From NCBI RefSeq assembly GCF_964204645.1, contig NC_134036.1, positions 8,106,704 through 8,170,703 of the forward strand: DNA of 64,000 bases, written 5' to 3'. Each line of letters begins with the position of its first letter. The stretch's first letter is position 1. Below the pieces are notes generated by a model, which saw only the letters and a list, made by a program, of their open reading frames with translations, searched no databases and was not told the origin of the DNA. The translations under genes were made by a program, and so were the position numbers. Origin of the DNA: Tubulanus polymorphus. Lineage: Eukaryota > Nemertea > Palaeonemertea > Tubulaniformes > Tubulanidae. Below are positions 43,765-54,030 of the stretch, piece by piece.

Positions 43765-44072
43765 ATAGAATAAAAGATACTTCAAATGTCAAATCAGTAG
43801 ATTATAAATTTAAGAAGTTAACAGAATTAATAATCCATAAGAAATATCTAGTTACAAATATTGATACAGTTACTAACAAATATGGAGATAAATTAGTTAT
43901 ACACTTAGAATATGAAGGATTAAAAGGAAATACATATAAATTCAGAACATATTTACCAGATAGATTTCATAGATTATCAAGTGAAGATCTAGAAGAATTA
44001 TGTTCTGGAGATTTCTATTTCGTATACAAAGGTAAGAATGAAACAGGGCACAATGAAATAGATTTCGAATAA
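43719..44072 (+). CDS. 117-aa possible OB-fold viral protein (copy B)
   Basis: Intact and differing from the copy A protein at about ten residues. The start is now inside the extended polymerase frame. It has the same YGDKLVIHLEY and YKFRTYLPDRF core. The TAAAATG start context of copy A has become TATAAATG. Confidence 0.55.
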   Translation: MESKQTHSENNKSFLDRIKDTSNVKSVDYKFKKLTELIIHKKYLVTNIDTVTNKYGDKLVIHLEYEGLKGNTYKFRTYLPDRFHRLSSEDLEELCSGDFYFVYKGKNETGHNEIDFE

Positions 44073-44089
44073 GAAAATATGTAAAATAA

Positions 44090-44850
44090 ATGGTAGAATT
44101 AAAAGAATACAGAATATTTGTTGATTCAAGAAAACTTACAAATTATAAATCTCATAATTTACTAGTACAATTAGATAGAGAATCCAAGAATTGTGTAGAT
44201 TTAAAATTAGTAAACATAAGTTTATGTAATTCTTTTTATAATATATCGGATAAAACTATTGAAGATAATTCTGTTTTAATTCATATTAGAAATGTAGATA
44301 AATGGTTTCATCTAATTTTAAAAACAGGATTATATAATTTAGAAACATTAGCTCAAGAAATTAATAGAAGAGCACGGTTGAAAATAAGAAGAGATGATAA
44401 ATTTTTAATTAGATTTATAAAAAGTGATAGCACAAATAAAATTAAATAAAGGTATATGATGAAAGTCAACATGCATTTATGGTAAAAAAAACCTATAGCT
44501 AAACTGTTAGGAATTGTACCAGATACCGTTACAGGAAACGTAGATGGTAATTCAAATATAATACCTTTTACACACTTTTATATTTATTGCAATTTAATCG
44601 AGCCTACAAAAACTTTCGAAGCAACTAAAGATACAATTTGTAATTCTAGTATACTAAATATTTTACCATTAAAAAATGTTAAACAATTTGGAACGCAGAT
44701 AAATTATAATTTAACAGAATGTGATTTTAAACCTTGTATTCCTCAATTTAATAATTTTAAATTAGAAATAAGAAATCATAATGGATATTTAATTGATTTG
44801 AATAACTTTCCTGTAATTTATGAATTAGTTATAAGATGTAGAGAGTAATT
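44090..44850 (+). pseudogene. Penton-like minor capsid protein (copy B, broken)
   Basis: The first 119 codons are open, with the same EYRIFVDSRKL start and GLYNLETLAQEI. A TAA at 44,447 stops it, and an extra base near 44,486 shifts the frame. The C-terminal half (YELVIRCRE before TAA) is still readable. The middle has diverged from copy A more than the ends, as if it tolerates change. Confidence 0.7.
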
Positions 44851-44864
44851 TTTTCATTATATAA

Positions 44865-45219
44865 ATGAATATAACTGTTGGGCCGAGCATATGTTTTGGA
44901 TTTGATTTTAAACGTGAGAAAGAAATGAAATTTAACATTACTGATGTAATTACACATATCAAAAATATTACATTTTCTAATGAAACAACATTTGAGTATG
45001 AAACAACAATAGATAAAGAAACTTTAAATGTAGAAAAGATTACTAATTTAATTAGAGAATCTTAAAGATTTTAATAATTAGATGAAGATTTTATCATCGA
45101 TGATATTAAAAAAATAATAATTGAAATAAATACAAATGAAACTAGTAATGAAATAAATGTTGAATTAATCATAAATAAGTTAACTAAATATTTTGATGAT
45201 AGTAATTTTTTGATAAATA
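44865..45219 (+). pseudogene. 113-aa viral protein (copy B, broken)
   Basis: Starts at ATATAAATG with MNITVGPSICFGFDF, then reaches TAA at 45,063. The remainder matches copy A in pieces, with a one-base loss in the T-run near the end. Confidence 0.65.
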
Positions 45220-45220
45220 A

Positions 45221-45442
45221 ATGAGTGATAATAAGTGGATAATAACTGGATTATATAATGGAGCATTACTATCAGTTGGAACTGTTGGTTATTCAATGGT
45301 ATTAAAAAAAGTATTCAAAATGTTAAGTGTTAATGTTGATAGATTTGATATAAATGATATTTTAAAATTAACATTAGCAGTTACTTTATCTAATTTAACT
45401 ATTGATTATTTGGAAAAACAAAAATATATTCCTCCCATATAA
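45221..45442 (+). CDS. 73-aa membrane protein (copy B)
   Basis: Intact and differing from the copy A protein at only three or four positions, with the same two hydrophobic stretches and KYIPPI end. One of the few open frames in copy B. Confidence 0.6.
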   Translation: MSDNKWIITGLYNGALLSVGTVGYSMVLKKVFKMLSVNVDRFDINDILKLTLAVTLSNLTIDYLEKQKYIPPI

Positions 45443-45466
45443 ATGCGTAATTATTTTACCAAATAA

Positions 45467-45889
45467 ATGGCTTCTGCAGTTATAACTATTAAAGGATCGG
45501 CAATTGTTAACGCTTTAGCATTTACTGGTGGTGGTTATTTATTTAAACATATTGATAAAAATAGTTCATTAGGAGAACAAAGAAGACATAACTTAGCGTT
45601 AGAGAAATACAATAAAGCTGCAGAAGAATATAGAGAAAAAAGACAAAACTATATGGATTACATCAATAAAGAATTATATGATCAGAAGATTTCACATAGA
45701 GATTTTCAATCAGTTGATGATGCAATGAGTTTATAAAACGCGGTAACCAATAAAGAAAAATTACAGCTACATAAACCTACAATATCAGATTATTATACCC
45801 CAAGTAATGAACAGAAGAAATATGAAATAATTTGGATTTTAGGTGGAACAGTTGTTGTTATATTTGTAGCATATAAATTTACTAATTAG
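45467..45889 (+). pseudogene. 140-aa two-anchor protein (copy B, nonsense codon)
   Basis: The frame matches copy A but ends at TAA 45,734-45,736 after DDAMSL. The C-terminal membrane segment (IIWILGGTVVVIFVAYKF) is intact beyond it in the same frame, to TAG at 45,889. Confidence 0.7.
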
Positions 45890-45908
45890 TAATTTTTTTT
45901 CTAAATAA

Positions 45909-46326
45909 ATGGATGATAATATTGGTATTATTCCTTATGATATAAATAAAACTAAATTAAAAATATATTTAGAAAAACAATTATTAGAATTTGAAAATGA
46001 CTTAAAGATAAAAAGAAAAAATATTTAAAATCTAAAATTATATATTATTTGATTATCAGTGGTTCGGTTACAATTAATTCTGTAACAACATTTCTAGCAA
46101 TATTCAGTCCATTAACACCTTTAGCTATATCAATTGGTGTGTTAGGATTAAGTTCAAGTGTTTTAACTGGTATAAGTTCAAAATTAAATATAAAAAGTAA
46201 TAAAGAAAAAATTAAAACTAATATAAAAGAAATTAATAAATTAAAAAATACACTAGATTATATTATAAGTTTAATAACCATATAACAGGAACAAGATAAA
46301 TTATTAAAAGAATTAATAAATTATTA
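45909..46326 (+). pseudogene. Two-TM protein (copy B, frameshifted)
   Basis: The first 40 codons (IIPYDINKTKLKIYLEKQ) are followed by a stop caused by a lost A in the Lys-rich patch. The two hydrophobic segments are readable in a different frame (46,049-46,285), and the tail has further small deletions. Confidence 0.65.
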
Positions 46327-46343
46327 ATTTTTTAATTATATAA

Positions 46344-47018
46344 ATGGCAGATAGTTTTCCAAAAGCTTTCCAATATAATAATTCAATTAAATATAATATT
46401 CCTGCCATAGATTTTAATAAAGATATTACATATAGAAATGAAGTTTTAAATTCATTAATTGATTTATATATTTATGTTACTGACAGTAATAATTTTCATG
46501 TAAAGATGGAAAATATATTTCATGTGTATACAATTAATTTCAAAAATTTAAATGAGGCAAAACAATGGTTATTAAAATCTAATATGAAGTATTGGCAGAA
46601 CCAATTAAATTTTGCTGTTTATTGCGCAACAACAGGATGTGGAATTAGTTGGAATGATCATTTAAACAAACCAAGTTTACCATTGATGTTATCACTTTTT
46701 AGATTTCATACATATTTTCAAATAAAATTAATATTAGATGAATTAGAATGTCCTTTACCAGGTTCAAAATATTTTAAAGAATTGAATAATAATATTAATT
46801 TTTCTAAGTTTTATAAAATATGTAATGAATTTAATATTAATTCAAATAAAGATTTTAGAGCAAAAATTGGAACAATGGGTGGATTAGGAATATTATATAC
46901 TAAAGAATTTGGAAAAATAATGACAAATTCAGATATAAATGGAATGAATTACCAACGTATTATAATAATAAAAAAGAAAAAAAAGAAAAAAAATAATAGC
47001 AAAATCAACTTTGCTTAA
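46344..47018 (+). pseudogene. 463-codon protein (copy B, truncated and fused)
   Basis: The first ~195 codons match copy A (WQNQLNFAVYCATTGCGISW, LPGSKYFKELNNN). Then a purine-rich run of A and G (46,970-46,998) and about 40 unrelated bases lead directly into coiled-coil gene sequence. The C-terminal 260 codons and the N-terminal half of the next gene are deleted. Confidence 0.7.
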
Positions 47019-47039
47019 GTCTGACTCGTGACTATCTAG

Positions 47040-48040
47040 AATTAAGAGAATAAGAAATAGTAATGAAATAGAAGATGTAACACAAGAAGAAATAAATCAA
47101 AATAAAAGAGTATTTAAACAAAGAATTAATGAATTATTTGAAATAATCAAAAAGAAATCAGAAACAGAAACAACTTCTGAACAGAATATAACTTCCAAAA
47201 CTAGTAAGCTTAAATCAAATAATGTTCCAATTGAAAAACTTTTACCAAATGGATTACTTGATGCAACAGATCAAGAATTAGAAGATTTAGATATATTTTC
47301 TGATAAAGCAATAAGAGAAATTATTAGTATAAGAAATGAAGCTGATAAAATTGCGCATGATAAAAGTATAAGAGATATTAAAATTAGAACTTTGGAAAAA
47401 GACAGAACTGATAAAATTAAAGAAATAGAACAACTAAAATTAGATAGAGATAATAAAGTTATTGAAGAAATCGAATTTAAAAAAAGAAATGCGTATTTAG
47501 AAAAAAGAAAAAGATGATTTAGAATATAACATAGAATTACAAAAAGAAGAAATTAAATTATTATTAAAATCATATAATTATAATATTAATAGATTAAAAG
47601 TTATTTTTAAAGATTTGTTGATAAAACCAAATTCTGAAATATCATTGAAAGATAGAATACAATTATTATTTAAGTTAGAAGGAATCACAATTCTTTCAAT
47701 TCTAACAGCTGTAACTATGTTATTTACAACAATTGGTTTAGCTATATCAAATGCTTTAAAATCTACTCCTACTCCAAATAAACCAGATAAACCCCCAGAT
47801 AATAATAATTCTATACAAGATAAAGTTAAGGATGGTTTAAAGAAATTAGCAAAATATTTATGGGAACTATCTAAAAAATCTGCTGCAGCATTGCCCGGAG
47901 TTATTGCATCAAATGTTGGTTTTATATTGAAATCTGCAGGAAACATTATTAACTTTGCTGCTGAACATATTATTTTATTTTTAATTACAGTTGTAAGTGC
48001 AATTATTTTTGGGTTAGTAAACATGATAAAAAATAGATAA
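47040..48040 (+). pseudogene. Coiled-coil/hydrophobic protein, C-terminal part (copy B)
   Basis: Only the coiled-coil and C-terminal module survive. A frameshift lies in the A-run near 47,505. After it the frame is open to 48,040 through NRLKVIFKDLLIKPNSEI, EGITILSILTAVTML and ALPGVIASNVGFILKSAG. This copy shows that the coiled-coil and hydrophobic modules belong to one protein, and that its normal end is about eight codons past the stop in copy A. Confidence 0.65.
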
Positions 48041-48060
48041 TTAATTTTGTTGTTAAATAA

Positions 48061-49297
48061 ATGAGTGGGAGTTATATCAATCCTTCTAAGAATCATAGAA
48101 TATCTAATGCTATTAAAGCAGAAAGATCACATCATATAATTACTCATAACCCTTCTAATATTAATCCTGATGAAACTTTATATGTTAGAATCCCTCGATT
48201 AACACAAAATACTTTTTATGTTCCAAATAGTATTTAGCCGATATAAAAGTAACCGGTAATAATAATAATTATGTTGTTGATAATGTTGGAAGGTATTTGA
48301 TTAAAAAGTTAACAATAAAGATTGGTCCAGAAACAGTTTTCTCATTAGATGATTATAATTTATTTATGCATTATAAAGATTTATGGTTAACTAAAGAAAA
48401 TAGAAATAATATGATATTTCAAGGCATCCAATCAGAAAACCAAAATAAATTAAGATCAGAAGCGCATAATGCAATATTAACTAATGCTGTAGATAAATTG
48501 ATAAAAAGTATATATGGAAGCAAATATAAAATTCCATTAGACTTTGAATTGATAAATAATAATGCACCTTTATATAAATATGCAATTCAAGAAGACGTTA
48601 TATTCGAAATAACATTTGCTCCTGTTAATGAAATTGTAATATCTAGCGTTAATAAAGATATGAGTTATAAATTATCGAATATATGTTTAGAATAAGATAC
48701 AGTAACTGATGAAAATATTTCAAGTATAATTCAAACAAAATACAATCAATGATTTTCATTATTATGATTATATTGATAAATTTAAAACTGTAACTATTAA
48801 TGCAAATGATGAAATAATTAATGAGAATATTAACTTCCCAAGAAGATCTATTAACGGTATATTAATATTTTTTACCATTGCAACATATACTAATGGTGCA
48901 ATAAATTTTGATAATTATTATAATCCTGAAATAACAAAAGTAGAAATAACTATCGAAGGAATAGCAAATAAAATATTTTGTCAAGGAATGAGAATGATAG
49001 ATCAATGGCCAGAAATTAGAAAACATCTTATGAATGATAAAGTAAAATCATCTGAAAATTGTAATATTAATCAAATTGATTATTATACCGGCAATAAATA
49101 TACATTATGGTTAGATTTTAACAACAGAGGATACTTCATTACATGGTTCTGGAAAAAAATTACAAAACACTAAAGATGGAATACAATTATTCATGACAAA
49201 GAAAAAAGGAAGCCTAAATTTTAAAATGCATATTTATATTATATCTGACGCGCAATTAAATATTGTAAATTCTCAATTAAATAGTGTTATGTATTAA
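48061..49297 (+). pseudogene. Major capsid protein (copy B, broken)
   Basis: Starts at TAAATAAATG with the same first 45 residues as copy A. It has a 7-base deletion and TAG near 48,236, a TAA at 48,693, TGA and indels near 48,750-48,770 and a lost base near 49,128. The last strands (MHIYIISDAQLNIVNSQL) remain. No functional capsid protein can come from it as read. Confidence 0.8.
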
Positions 49298-49524
49298 AAT
49301 TTTAACTTTAATAAAAATTTATATAATAAATGGAAGGAGGTAAAGTATATAAACATATTCCATACATCGATACACATGAAAATAATGATGGTGTATATTA
49401 TGTAATACCTTGTAATATAGCTTTGATATTTGATCCTATTTTCAAAATTAATAAAACTAAACTAATAGAAATCGATAATAATAAAAGTGGTGTTGTTGAT
49501 AATTTAAGTAATGTAATTGATAAT

Positions 49525-49644
49525 AATGTAATACCTTCTACATCTAATAATGTAATACCTTCTACATCTAATAATGTAATACCTTCTACATCTAATAATG
49601 TAATACCTACTACATCTAATAATGTAATACCTTCTACATCTAAT
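49525..49644 (+). repeat. 24-bp minisatellite in zinc-finger gene
   Basis: Five exact-length units of AATGTAATACCTTCTACATC plus TAAT, one with a C-to-A-type change (CCTACT). Copy A has only a degenerate one-and-a-half units at the same place. Confidence 0.85.
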
Positions 49645-49986
49645 AATGCAATAATATTGAATGTTAGTGAAAATAGAAATTATTGTGATTATTGTAAAGG
49701 TGAATTTTCAAACGCTCCATCAAATTGGAATAAACATATGAATACAAGGGTACATATTACTAATGTTATAGAACGTGTTGGTTTAAGAGAATTTATAGAA
49801 CACCCATTTAGATATGTTACAAAATTTGTTTCAAATAAAAAAGTAAATGGTAAAGAATTATATTAATTTTTATTAGCAACACCGAATAAAGATGAATTAG
49901 ATTTAACCGATGCTAATGAAATATTAGGATCAAACACTGTAAATGAAATATTAGGAGCAAACACTTATAAAGATGATAATGAAAAT

Positions 49987-50011
49987 GGTGCCATACGGCA
50001 CCCACATGGTG
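49987..50011 (+). repeat. 25-bp GC-rich micro-palindrome, copy 1
   Basis: GGTGCC(ATAC)GGCACC followed by CACATGGTG, in DNA that is otherwise very AT-rich. In the reading frame it encodes GAIRHPHG. The same 25 bp, with only the central four bases reversed to GTAT, occurs at 52,169-52,193 in the opposite orientation. Confidence 0.8.
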
Positions 50012-50264
50012 ATATAGTTACAGATATTGATAATAAAGATTCTATGAAACATAAAGTAGAAAATAATGATAAATTTGATTGGACGAATAAGCATAACAAT
50101 GAAACAACTATTGATGATGCGGTAAAAGGGGTGAAGAATAAGTATAAAAATAATGAAGAATTAGAAGAAGATTCGATAGAGCATTTGAATAAATTGTTAG
50201 GGGGGTCTGATAGTGAAAGTGATTAAGATATTAATTATATTTAACTCAAAAAGTAATAAAGTTT

Positions 50265-50680
50265 GAAAATTGTAAAAATAATATTTATTTTTAAAAAGGG
50301 GGTTTTAAGTATTTAAGATATTTAAGGTATCTAATACATATCTAATACAATCTAATACAATCTAATACATAAAATATCTTATTTTATAAACTTATATTCA
50401 TATGGAAATTGAAACCTCAGTAATAATAACTAACCTTTATTATTTTCAAACTTTTTCATATATTAGTTGAACAAAATAAAAATAAATTGGTTGAAAATTG
50501 TATAAATAATATTTATTTTAAAAAAGGGGTTTTTAAGTATTTAAGGTATCTAATAGGGTATCTAATAGGGTATCAGGTATTAAGGTATCTAATAGGGTAT
50601 CAAATACATAGATATATAAATAGTTATTTTATAAATTCATATTCATAGGGAAATTGTAGTCTCAGTAATAATTTTGAACC
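50265..50680. repeat. Imperfect ~215-bp tandem duplication including the ATPase 3' end
   Basis: Two units share TTGAAAATTGTA, AATAATATTTATTTT, GGGG or GGGGG with TTTTAAGTATTTAAG, GTATCTAATA repeats and the reverse complement of the ATPase C-terminus (GGAAATTG..CTCAGTAATAAT). The left unit holds only a decayed tail of the gene. GTATCTAATA(GG) repeats are further amplified between them. Copy A has the twin hairpins here instead. Confidence 0.65.
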
Positions 50681-51236
50681 TTTATTATTCTTTAATTTAT
50701 CCATATATTCATCATGTAATTCAGTAGGTATAATTTGATTTTCTTCCAATGATTGTTGCATAGATTTTCTATCTTTATTGTAGAATAAAACTAGAAATCT
50801 TATATTCTCCCTGAAGTCTTTAACAATTGAATTATATTTTTGATTTAAAACCCACGTTGTTATCCCGAAATGTCTCCCAGAGAAAGCTAAATAACATAAC
50901 TCACTTTCTCTCACTTTTGAATCATGTAAATTAGCGCAATCATCTATAATGAATAATGTATTTGATCCTTTATAAGTATCAATTGCTATTTTTATACAAT
51001 TATCTACATTTTCTTTTACTGTTTTAGGATCTAATATAATAAACTTTTTTATCTTAACTATATCTCTATTATATGTTTTATTCATTTCATAAGTAGGACA
51101 AAATAATATTATATTATCAAAATGATTCTTATAAATAGTTTCTTACAAATCTAATATGAAATGTGTTTTACCACAATTGGTTACACCAGTAACTAACATA
51201 TTATGCGGTTCAAATATAAATAAATCTTTATTCATT
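50624..51236 (-). pseudogene. A32-like packaging ATPase (copy B, nonsense codon)
   Basis: Walker A (GVTNCGKTHFILDL) is followed at once by TAA (near 51,144), where copy A has a Leu codon. From 51,085 the frame is open to the stop, with the Walker B region (TLFIIDDCANL). This copy lacks the small deletion of copy A, so the two copies are broken at different points. Confidence 0.75.
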
Positions 51237-52307
51237 TATTCTTTTAATTTTACTAGATAAAATCCATTCATTAAATTTATCATCATATCCTTTATATTTC
51301 ACCAAAGAATACTTTTTTCCTTTAAGAGTTTTTGTTTTCAATACTTTTTCTATTTTGTATTCTATTTCATCTGGATTTGGTACAAGTGATAATTCTTGTT
51401 CATAGAAATAACCTAATATTTCTTCATCTTTTAGATCTTCTAGTTTAAATATTTCTTCAGTAAAATTAGGGGTATAACCTTTATAAAATGTTTTTCTATA
51501 TTTAGATATTCTGACATGTTGCCTAATTTTAAATTTAGGTTCTCCGAAATCATGTGTAACAAACGCTCCATATAAATAATTCCAAACTATTTCTGAATTA
51601 TCTTCTTTTCTAGCTTGTATAGGTTTCATATTTATAGAACTATGTTTAGAATTATTATAACCTTTCACTAAATCATCTAACACATCGATATATTTATATG
51701 TTTCATTAGCAGTAAAGTATTTCCACATTCTAGTTTTCAATGTTTTATTAAATCTTTCTATAATAGATGCTTTTTTATCTGAGTGTGTTGAAAAATAATC
51801 TACATCGTTATCAGATAATAGTTTTTAAAAATGTTTGTTATAAAATTCCTTACCTTCATCAAATTGTATCTTATCTGGAATAGCTTCTTTGAATATAGAT
51901 TTAAAAGCATTTGTTACTTCTATTCCAGTTTTATTTTTGATTGGAATTGACCATGCGTATCTACTGAATATATCTATAACATTTAATATCCAGAAATATC
52001 CTTTGTTGTATTCTTCTAAGTTCTTCATGTCAATTAAATCTGCTTGCCATTGTTGATCGATATATGAAACCATAACTTTTCTTGTTAAATAAGTTTTATC
52101 CATTTTCTTGTAGATTTGATATGTTGGTTGATTTTGTAACCATGATTTTAATTCGCTATATTTTATACCACCATGTGGGTGCCATACGGCACCATCACCA
52201 TTTTCATTATCAGATTTAATTTTATTCCATAATTCTGAAACGTTAGAATATGATACTTCACTTTCTGGGTTGTAATATAACTCTCTTAAATATTGTTCTT
52301 TTTTCAT
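51228..52307 (-). pseudogene. Integrase with chromodomain (copy B, frameshifted, with insert)
   Basis: The 5' part (52,307-51,825) carries the first Asp (QADLIDMKN) and the FDEGKEF Asp; the 3' part (51,740-51,228) carries the linker and chromodomain. A shift in the A/T-run near 51,825 separates them, and the catalytic Glu region lies in the shifted piece. A 27-bp GC-rich insertion (9 codons, GAVWHPHGG) interrupts GD|IKYS in frame. A 39-bp in-frame deletion removes 13 residues before KLEDLKDEEI. Confidence 0.8.
52169..52193 (-). repeat. 25-bp GC-rich micro-palindrome, copy 2
   Basis: On the minus strand it reads GGTGCC(GTAT)GGCACC then CACATGGTG. It forms the core of a 27-bp in-frame insertion in the integrase gene that is absent from copy A, so the empty site is known. 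Only the central four bases differ from copy 1, being its reverse complement. Confidence 0.85.
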
Positions 52308-52313
52308 CTTATT

Positions 52314-52682
52314 TTAATCCATTAATAATAATTTAGATTTAGTTTCAATGGCTTTATGATTTGACTTATTTTCTTGTATAATAGGTTTATTGTCATTGGA
52401 ATCATCTTTATCATCAGATTTGAATTTTGATTTATATATTACACCGGATAATATATTAATTGTGATTATCCCAATTGTAATATATAAGTAATTATTTCTT
52501 CCACTATTAGAAGAATCAGATGGATTATTATTTGAATCAATATCAGATAAAGTCTGTGATTCATTTATATCAGTTAATTTCTTTTTCTTAGCTTTTTTTA
52601 ATTCTGAAGATCTTTTACCTAATTCTCTTGCCCATTTAATTTGTTTTTTAGATTTAACCTTTTTCTTAACGCTATCACTCAT
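52314..52682 (-). CDS. Basic small protein with one membrane segment (copy B)
   Basis: Intact, 122 residues, the same layout as copy A (KQIKWARELGKRSSELKKA, linker, YITIGIITINILSGVIY). About 15 substitutions separate the two copies and no frame is lost. Confidence 0.55.
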   Translation of the reverse strand: MSDSVKKKVKSKKQIKWARELGKRSSELKKAKKKKLTDINESQTLSDIDSNNNPSDSSNSGRNNYLYITIGIITINILSGVIYKSKFKSDDKDDSNDNKPIIQENKSNHKAIETKSKLLLMD

Positions 52683-53198
52683 TTATTTTAGTTAATTTTT
52701 GTTCTGATTCATTTTCTGTTTCGACGTTTGGTTGTAGTACATCTGTTTCGTTCTTACCTGATTTATATTCCATAGGCTTGATGTTCGAAAATGTAATGAC
52801 ACCAGTAGAAATTAATGTCATAACCGATCCTAATTGAAATGAAGCATAACAAACCCATTTTTGTAATTCAGTCATAACTAAGTAGTCATTTTTCAAATCA
52901 CTATATAATTTATTTTCATCATCAATTGGTATTAACTGGTTACATAACTTAGAATAACATTTATAATACCATCTGAAATAGAATCATTTATTCGGGCTAA
53001 TCTTGCCTCTTCATAAATCTTAAAATATTTTATTACTTTATCTTGTTTCATAGCATCTAATTCTTGAAAAGTAATAATTCTATTTAAAAACTCGTTACTT
53101 TTTCCACCGGCAATCAATAGTTCTAGATGGTGCTTACAATATAAATAGTATTCATAATCTATATTACAATTAACTTGAGCACAATTAGTTACAACTGT
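52675..53198 (-). pseudogene. 200-aa viral protein (copy B, broken)
   Basis: The C-terminal 73 codons (52,896-52,675) are open. Two bases are lost near 52,961 compared with copy A, shifting the frame. The 5' part continues to the truncation, and the sequence between 52,987 and 53,198 is repeated next to it. Confidence 0.7.
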
Positions 53199-53410
53199 TT
53201 TATTCGGGCTAATCTTGCCTCTTCATAAATCTTAAAATATTTTATTACTTTATCTTGTTTCATAGCATCTAATTCTTGAAAAGTAATAATTCTATTTAAA
53301 AACTCGTTACTTTTTCCACCGGCAATCAATAGTTCTAGATGGTGCTTACAATATAAATAGTATTCATAATCTATATTACAATTAACTTGAGCACAATTAG
53401 TTACAACTGT
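52987..53410. repeat. 212-bp tandem duplication at the right end of copy B
   Basis: The unit 52,987-53,198 is repeated at 53,199-53,410 with no differences that I noticed. The homology to copy A ends six bases later, so the duplication is directly at the truncation breakpoint and is recent. Confidence 0.85.
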
Positions 53411-53416
53411 ATCTTT

Positions 53417-54030
53417 CTATTCAGATTATGGTATGATATTAAAACAGACGAGTCTCTTTTAGTTTGCGGTGCTTTGAGTCAGGAGTCTCCGTCGCCCGTT
53501 GGTGTTTTAGCTGAAGACCTGAGTCCTTCTGAAGTCTAAAAAAGTGGTAAGAATGATTCCAAAGTATATGAAATGTATTAATGTGAATTGAGTTCAGATG
53601 CCTCTTTTCTTTAATCTCTTAGACCAAGCTGACCTTGCTATGTTAGGAGAAAAGCGATTGTTGGACCGACCAAAGATATTCAAACTGATGAAGGCCACAC
53701 TAGCGCAGCGTCGACAGGAAATAAGAAATTCAGGCGATATACTTTTCTTCATGCAAAAGTATAAATTTTTTCAACATTTAGATTATGTGAGTGCAAATAT
53801 CTTTGATTTTGAAATTTCCACATCAAATAAGATTTATTTGGTTGTAAAGTTTGTTTTGGATATTTTTAGATTTTCGAGGAATTTCATTTGATGGGATATA
53901 CAAGGGACTTTCTACATAATTTTTCTCAGAGATATGAATCAATGTTAGAAAAGTTAGCCACTTTGGCTATGATGAATGGAGATATTAGCGTAAGTCAGTC
54001 GCCTAGCCCGATTGATGTTGATTTTTTAAA
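53417..54030 (+). pseudogene. Decayed exons of an unnamed animal gene family, set 1
   Basis: An exon at about 53,597-53,786 (after TTCAG, before GTGAGT) encodes QADLAMLGEKRLLDRPKI and LMKATLAQRRQEIRNSGD. A preceding exon may end at 53,546 (before GTAAGAATG), and a following one from about 53,892 encodes SQRYESMLEKLATLAMMNGD. The last one lacks its AG: where the second copy has TTTCAG here is TTTGAT. The R-x-x-I-F-x-x-M-K-x-T-x-x-x-R-R pattern recalls an expanded family of uncharacterised invertebrate and fish proteins; I cannot give a function. Confidence 0.45.

Larger units (their letters stand above)
49330..50226 (+). pseudogene. Zinc-finger gene (copy B) with VNTR and altered C-terminus
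   Basis: The N-terminus matches copy A to about residue 60. A 24-bp repeat encoding NVIPSTSN follows, five times. Then comes one finger (CDYCKGEFSNAPSNWNKHMNT) that differs from copy A fingers, and a TAA at 49,864-49,866. In-frame after it lies an acidic Asn/Asp-rich tail with the NEILGSNTV and NEILGANTY repeat and the micro-palindrome. The C-terminal two-thirds is unlike copy A, so copy B derives from a different viral lineage here or has recombined. Confidence 0.6.
42310..53416 (+). mobile_element. Copy B: decayed, left-truncated second element
   Basis: The same gene order as copy A, in the same orientation, with high but clearly imperfect identity: polymerase C-terminal half, 117-aa, penton-like, 113-aa, 73-aa, 140-aa, two-TM, 463-aa, coiled-coil, major capsid, zinc-finger, then convergent ATPase, integrase and two small proteins. 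It ends by truncation inside the 200-aa gene at about 53,416, after an in-place 212-bp tandem duplication. Most genes carry stops, frameshifts or deletions. Confidence 0.85.
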
